7,814 nt of DNA, taken from NCBI GenBank assembly GCA_947484535.1, contig CANKPO010000053.1, forward strand, positions 1-7,814, given 5' to 3'. The position numbers and the translations under genes are program-made. Source of the stretch: Caulobacteraceae bacterium (GTDB taxonomy: Bacteria > Pseudomonadota > Alphaproteobacteria > Caulobacterales > Caulobacteraceae). Positions within the stretch are counted from its first letter, which is position 1; each line of letters opens with the position of its first letter. This document shows positions 7,184-7,814 of this stretch, in pieces. The notes beneath the pieces are model-generated. The model made no database searches and was not told the origin of the DNA. It worked only from the letters and a program-made list of their open reading frames with translations.

Positions 7184-7265
7184 TTCCCCGCGAAGGCGGG
7201 GACCCAGACCTGCGGAGCGCTCACGGCCGGTTAGCCCTGATCTGGATCCCCGCCTTCGTGGGGAA
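7184..7265. repeat. second palindromic repeat family, inverted pair
   Basis: Arms 7184-7207 and 7242-7265 are reverse complements at 22 of 24 positions. Each arm is itself a hairpin, CCCCGC/GCGGGG with a GAAG or CTTC loop region; one stem base is changed in the right-hand copy. The core CCCCGCCTTCG type element is a common intergenic repeat in alphaproteobacterial genomes as I remember them. The 34 nt between the arms (7208-7241) contain nothing I can name. Confidence 0.7.
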
Positions 7266-7291
7266 GGCGGCGTTGAGGGCAAGGGGAAGGG

Positions 7292-7314
7292 ACACCGCCC
7301 TAAAGGGGTGTTTT
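7292..7314 (+). terminator. possible weak plus-strand terminator
   Basis: ACACC (7292-7296) pairs with GGTGT (7307-7311), with CC/GG inside after a one-base bulge and a CTAAA loop; the sequence runs directly into TTTT (7311-7314). It would stop plus-strand read-through before the oppositely oriented tRNA. The short T run and the bulge make it weak. Confidence 0.35.
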
Positions 7315-7337
7315 GATCGATCATCAAATTAGAAAAA

Positions 7338-7412
7338 TGGTGGACGCGACAGGGATTGAACCTGTGACCCCCTCGATGTCAACGAGGTGCTCTCCCGCTG
7401 AGCTACGCGTCC
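7338..7412 (-). tRNA. tRNA-Val (anticodon GAC)
   Basis: A complete 75-nt cloverleaf on the minus strand. The 7-bp acceptor stem is GGACGCG (7406-7412) with CGCGTCC (7342-7348), the discriminator is A, and CCA is encoded (7338-7340). The D arm is GCTC...GAGC. The anticodon stem is CCTCG/CGAGG with loop TTGACAT, giving anticodon GAC at 7378-7380, which reads GUC and GUU valine codons. The T arm is ACAGG-TTCAATC-CCTGT. A TTTTTC run follows CCA at once and may help termination. The gene lies downstream of cpdR on the same strand and has its own candidate promoter. Confidence 0.97.
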
Positions 7413-7443
7413 GACCGGGCTCCGGTGAGGAGCGGGAAGCGGG

Positions 7444-7472
7444 GATATACAGACCCGGCGCGCTCAAGGCAA
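7444..7472 (-). promoter_or_regulatory. candidate promoter of tRNA-Val
   Basis: On the minus strand TTGCCT (7467-7472) and TATATC (7444-7449) are 17 nt apart, which places the transcription start about 25 nt before the mature tRNA 5' end. A TTGACA at 7491-7496 is too far from this -10 to pair with it. The tRNA can therefore be expressed without cpdR. Confidence 0.45.
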
Positions 7473-7516
7473 GCGGCTCTGATGGGGAAATGTCAAAGGC
7501 CTCGCACTGCCCGTGC

Positions 7517-7814
7517 TCAGGCGGCCATCAGCTTTTCAACTTCGGTGACAATCTCGCGCAGGTGGATCGGTTTGGCGAGCACCTTGGCGCCTTGCGGGGT
7601 CTGGTTGCCCGAGGACAGGGCGACGGCGGCAAAGCCGGTGATGAACATGATGCGCATGTCAGGTTGGCGTGCAGCGGCGAGGCGTGCCACCTCGATCCCG
7701 TCCATGCCGGGCATGACAATATCGGTCAATAGGAGGTCCCAGCGATCATCGAGCTCGGCCACCGCCTCTTCGCCATCAGCGCAGGCCTTGACCTCATATC
7801 CGGCGCGTTCGAGC
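7517..7814 (-). CDS. cpdR: CpdR response regulator, C-terminal part (runs off right edge)
   Basis: The last 98 residues of a single-domain receiver protein, reading in from the window edge as LERAGYEVKACADGEEAV. The phospho-acceptor Asp lies in LLLTDIVMPGMDGIEVAR (codon 7721-7723), the switch Thr in MFITGFAAVAL, and the conserved Lys in KVLAKPIHL; there is no output domain. The wording FITGFAAVAL, the NQ-x-P spacing and the ending EVEKLMAA match Caulobacter CpdR (about 118 aa) closely. Unphosphorylated CpdR binds ClpXP and primes degradation of substrates such as PdeA, bringing the protease to the cell pole; CckA-ChpT phosphorylation switches this off. The C-terminal Ala-Ala agrees with CpdR itself being degraded. 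About 20 N-terminal residues are outside the window. Confidence 0.92.
   Translation of the reverse strand, partial: LERAGYEVKACADGEEAVAELDDRWDLLLTDIVMPGMDGIEVARLAAARQPDMRIMFITGFAAVALSSGNQTPQGAKVLAKPIHLREIVTEVEKLMAA

Larger units (their letters stand above)
7029..7337. other. non-coding interval made mostly of repeats
   Basis: A 309-nt stretch between the small basic gene and tRNA-Val. It holds the two repeat pairs described separately, a possible plus-strand terminator at 7292-7314, and a short AT-rich dyad, TTTGAT/ATCAAA (7312-7317 with 7323-7328). Open frames crossing it on both strands are made of repeat sequence with low-complexity Pro/Arg translation, so I call no gene in it. Confidence 0.7.

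Noticed and set aside
7035..7265. CRISPR array
   Set aside because: The repeats are inverted pairs of two different families, not evenly spaced direct repeats, and there are no cas genes.
7025..7327. Open frames of 61-100 codons through the repeat region on both strands
   Set aside because: They are made of the palindromic repeats, and their translations are typical repeat-derived Pro/Arg/Gly strings.
7491..7496. Consensus TTGACA upstream of tRNA-Val as the -35 box
   Set aside because: No acceptable -10 lies 16-18 nt downstream; TTGCCT/TATATC with 17-nt spacing fits better.
7760..7762. GTG as the start of an 81-residue receiver fragment
   Set aside because: The frame continues to the window edge with matching CpdR sequence (AGYEV...ADGEEAV), so this codon is an internal Val.

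Overview
This window looks like ordinary chromosome from an alphaproteobacterium, most likely Caulobacterales/Caulobacteraceae. The reasons are a high-GC sequence, a malate dehydrogenase that closely matches my memory of the Caulobacter enzyme, the C-terminal part of the cell-cycle response regulator CpdR, and GC-rich palindromic intergenic repeats. No database search was possible, so the taxonomy is inference.

Layout. Bases 1-228 (-) hold the start of a DUF2237 protein that runs off the left edge. Divergent from it are a CitE-type CoA-ester enzyme (305-1183, probably (3S)-malyl-CoA thioesterase, Mcl2) and a small exported protein starting 2 nt later (1186-1704). These converge on, and slightly overlap, a minus-strand pair: mesaconyl-CoA hydratase mch (2226-3281) followed by a HIT protein (1691-2134). 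Divergent from mch is malate dehydrogenase mdh (3432-4394), which ends in a strong intrinsic terminator. A plus-strand series follows: a GNAT acetyltransferase (4467-5012), a HAD phosphatase overlapping it by one base (5012-5668), an exported PhoD-like phosphatase (5729-6802) and a 56-aa basic protein (6858-7028). Bases 7029-7337 are non-coding and packed with two families of palindromic repeat, each as an inverted pair. The right end carries tRNA-Val(GAC) (-) and the 3' part of cpdR (-).

How the genes work together. Mch makes beta-methylmalyl-CoA from mesaconyl-CoA, Mcl2 would hydrolyse (3S)-malyl-CoA to malate, and Mdh oxidises malate to oxaloacetate. These are late steps of the ethylmalonyl-CoA pathway of acetyl-CoA assimilation, and I recall a similar grouping in Rhodobacter sphaeroides. 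The cleaving lyase Mcl1 and the signature enzyme crotonyl-CoA carboxylase/reductase are not in the window, so a complete pathway cannot be claimed.

I found no convincing new multi-gene system. The items most worth a second look are the two composite inverted repeats at 7035-7265, the exported protein tightly spaced after mcl2, and the small conserved-looking basic protein. Several starts were moved from non-ATG upstream codons to ATG codons with a Shine-Dalgarno sequence (HIT, mch, mdh, GNAT, HAD, the small protein).
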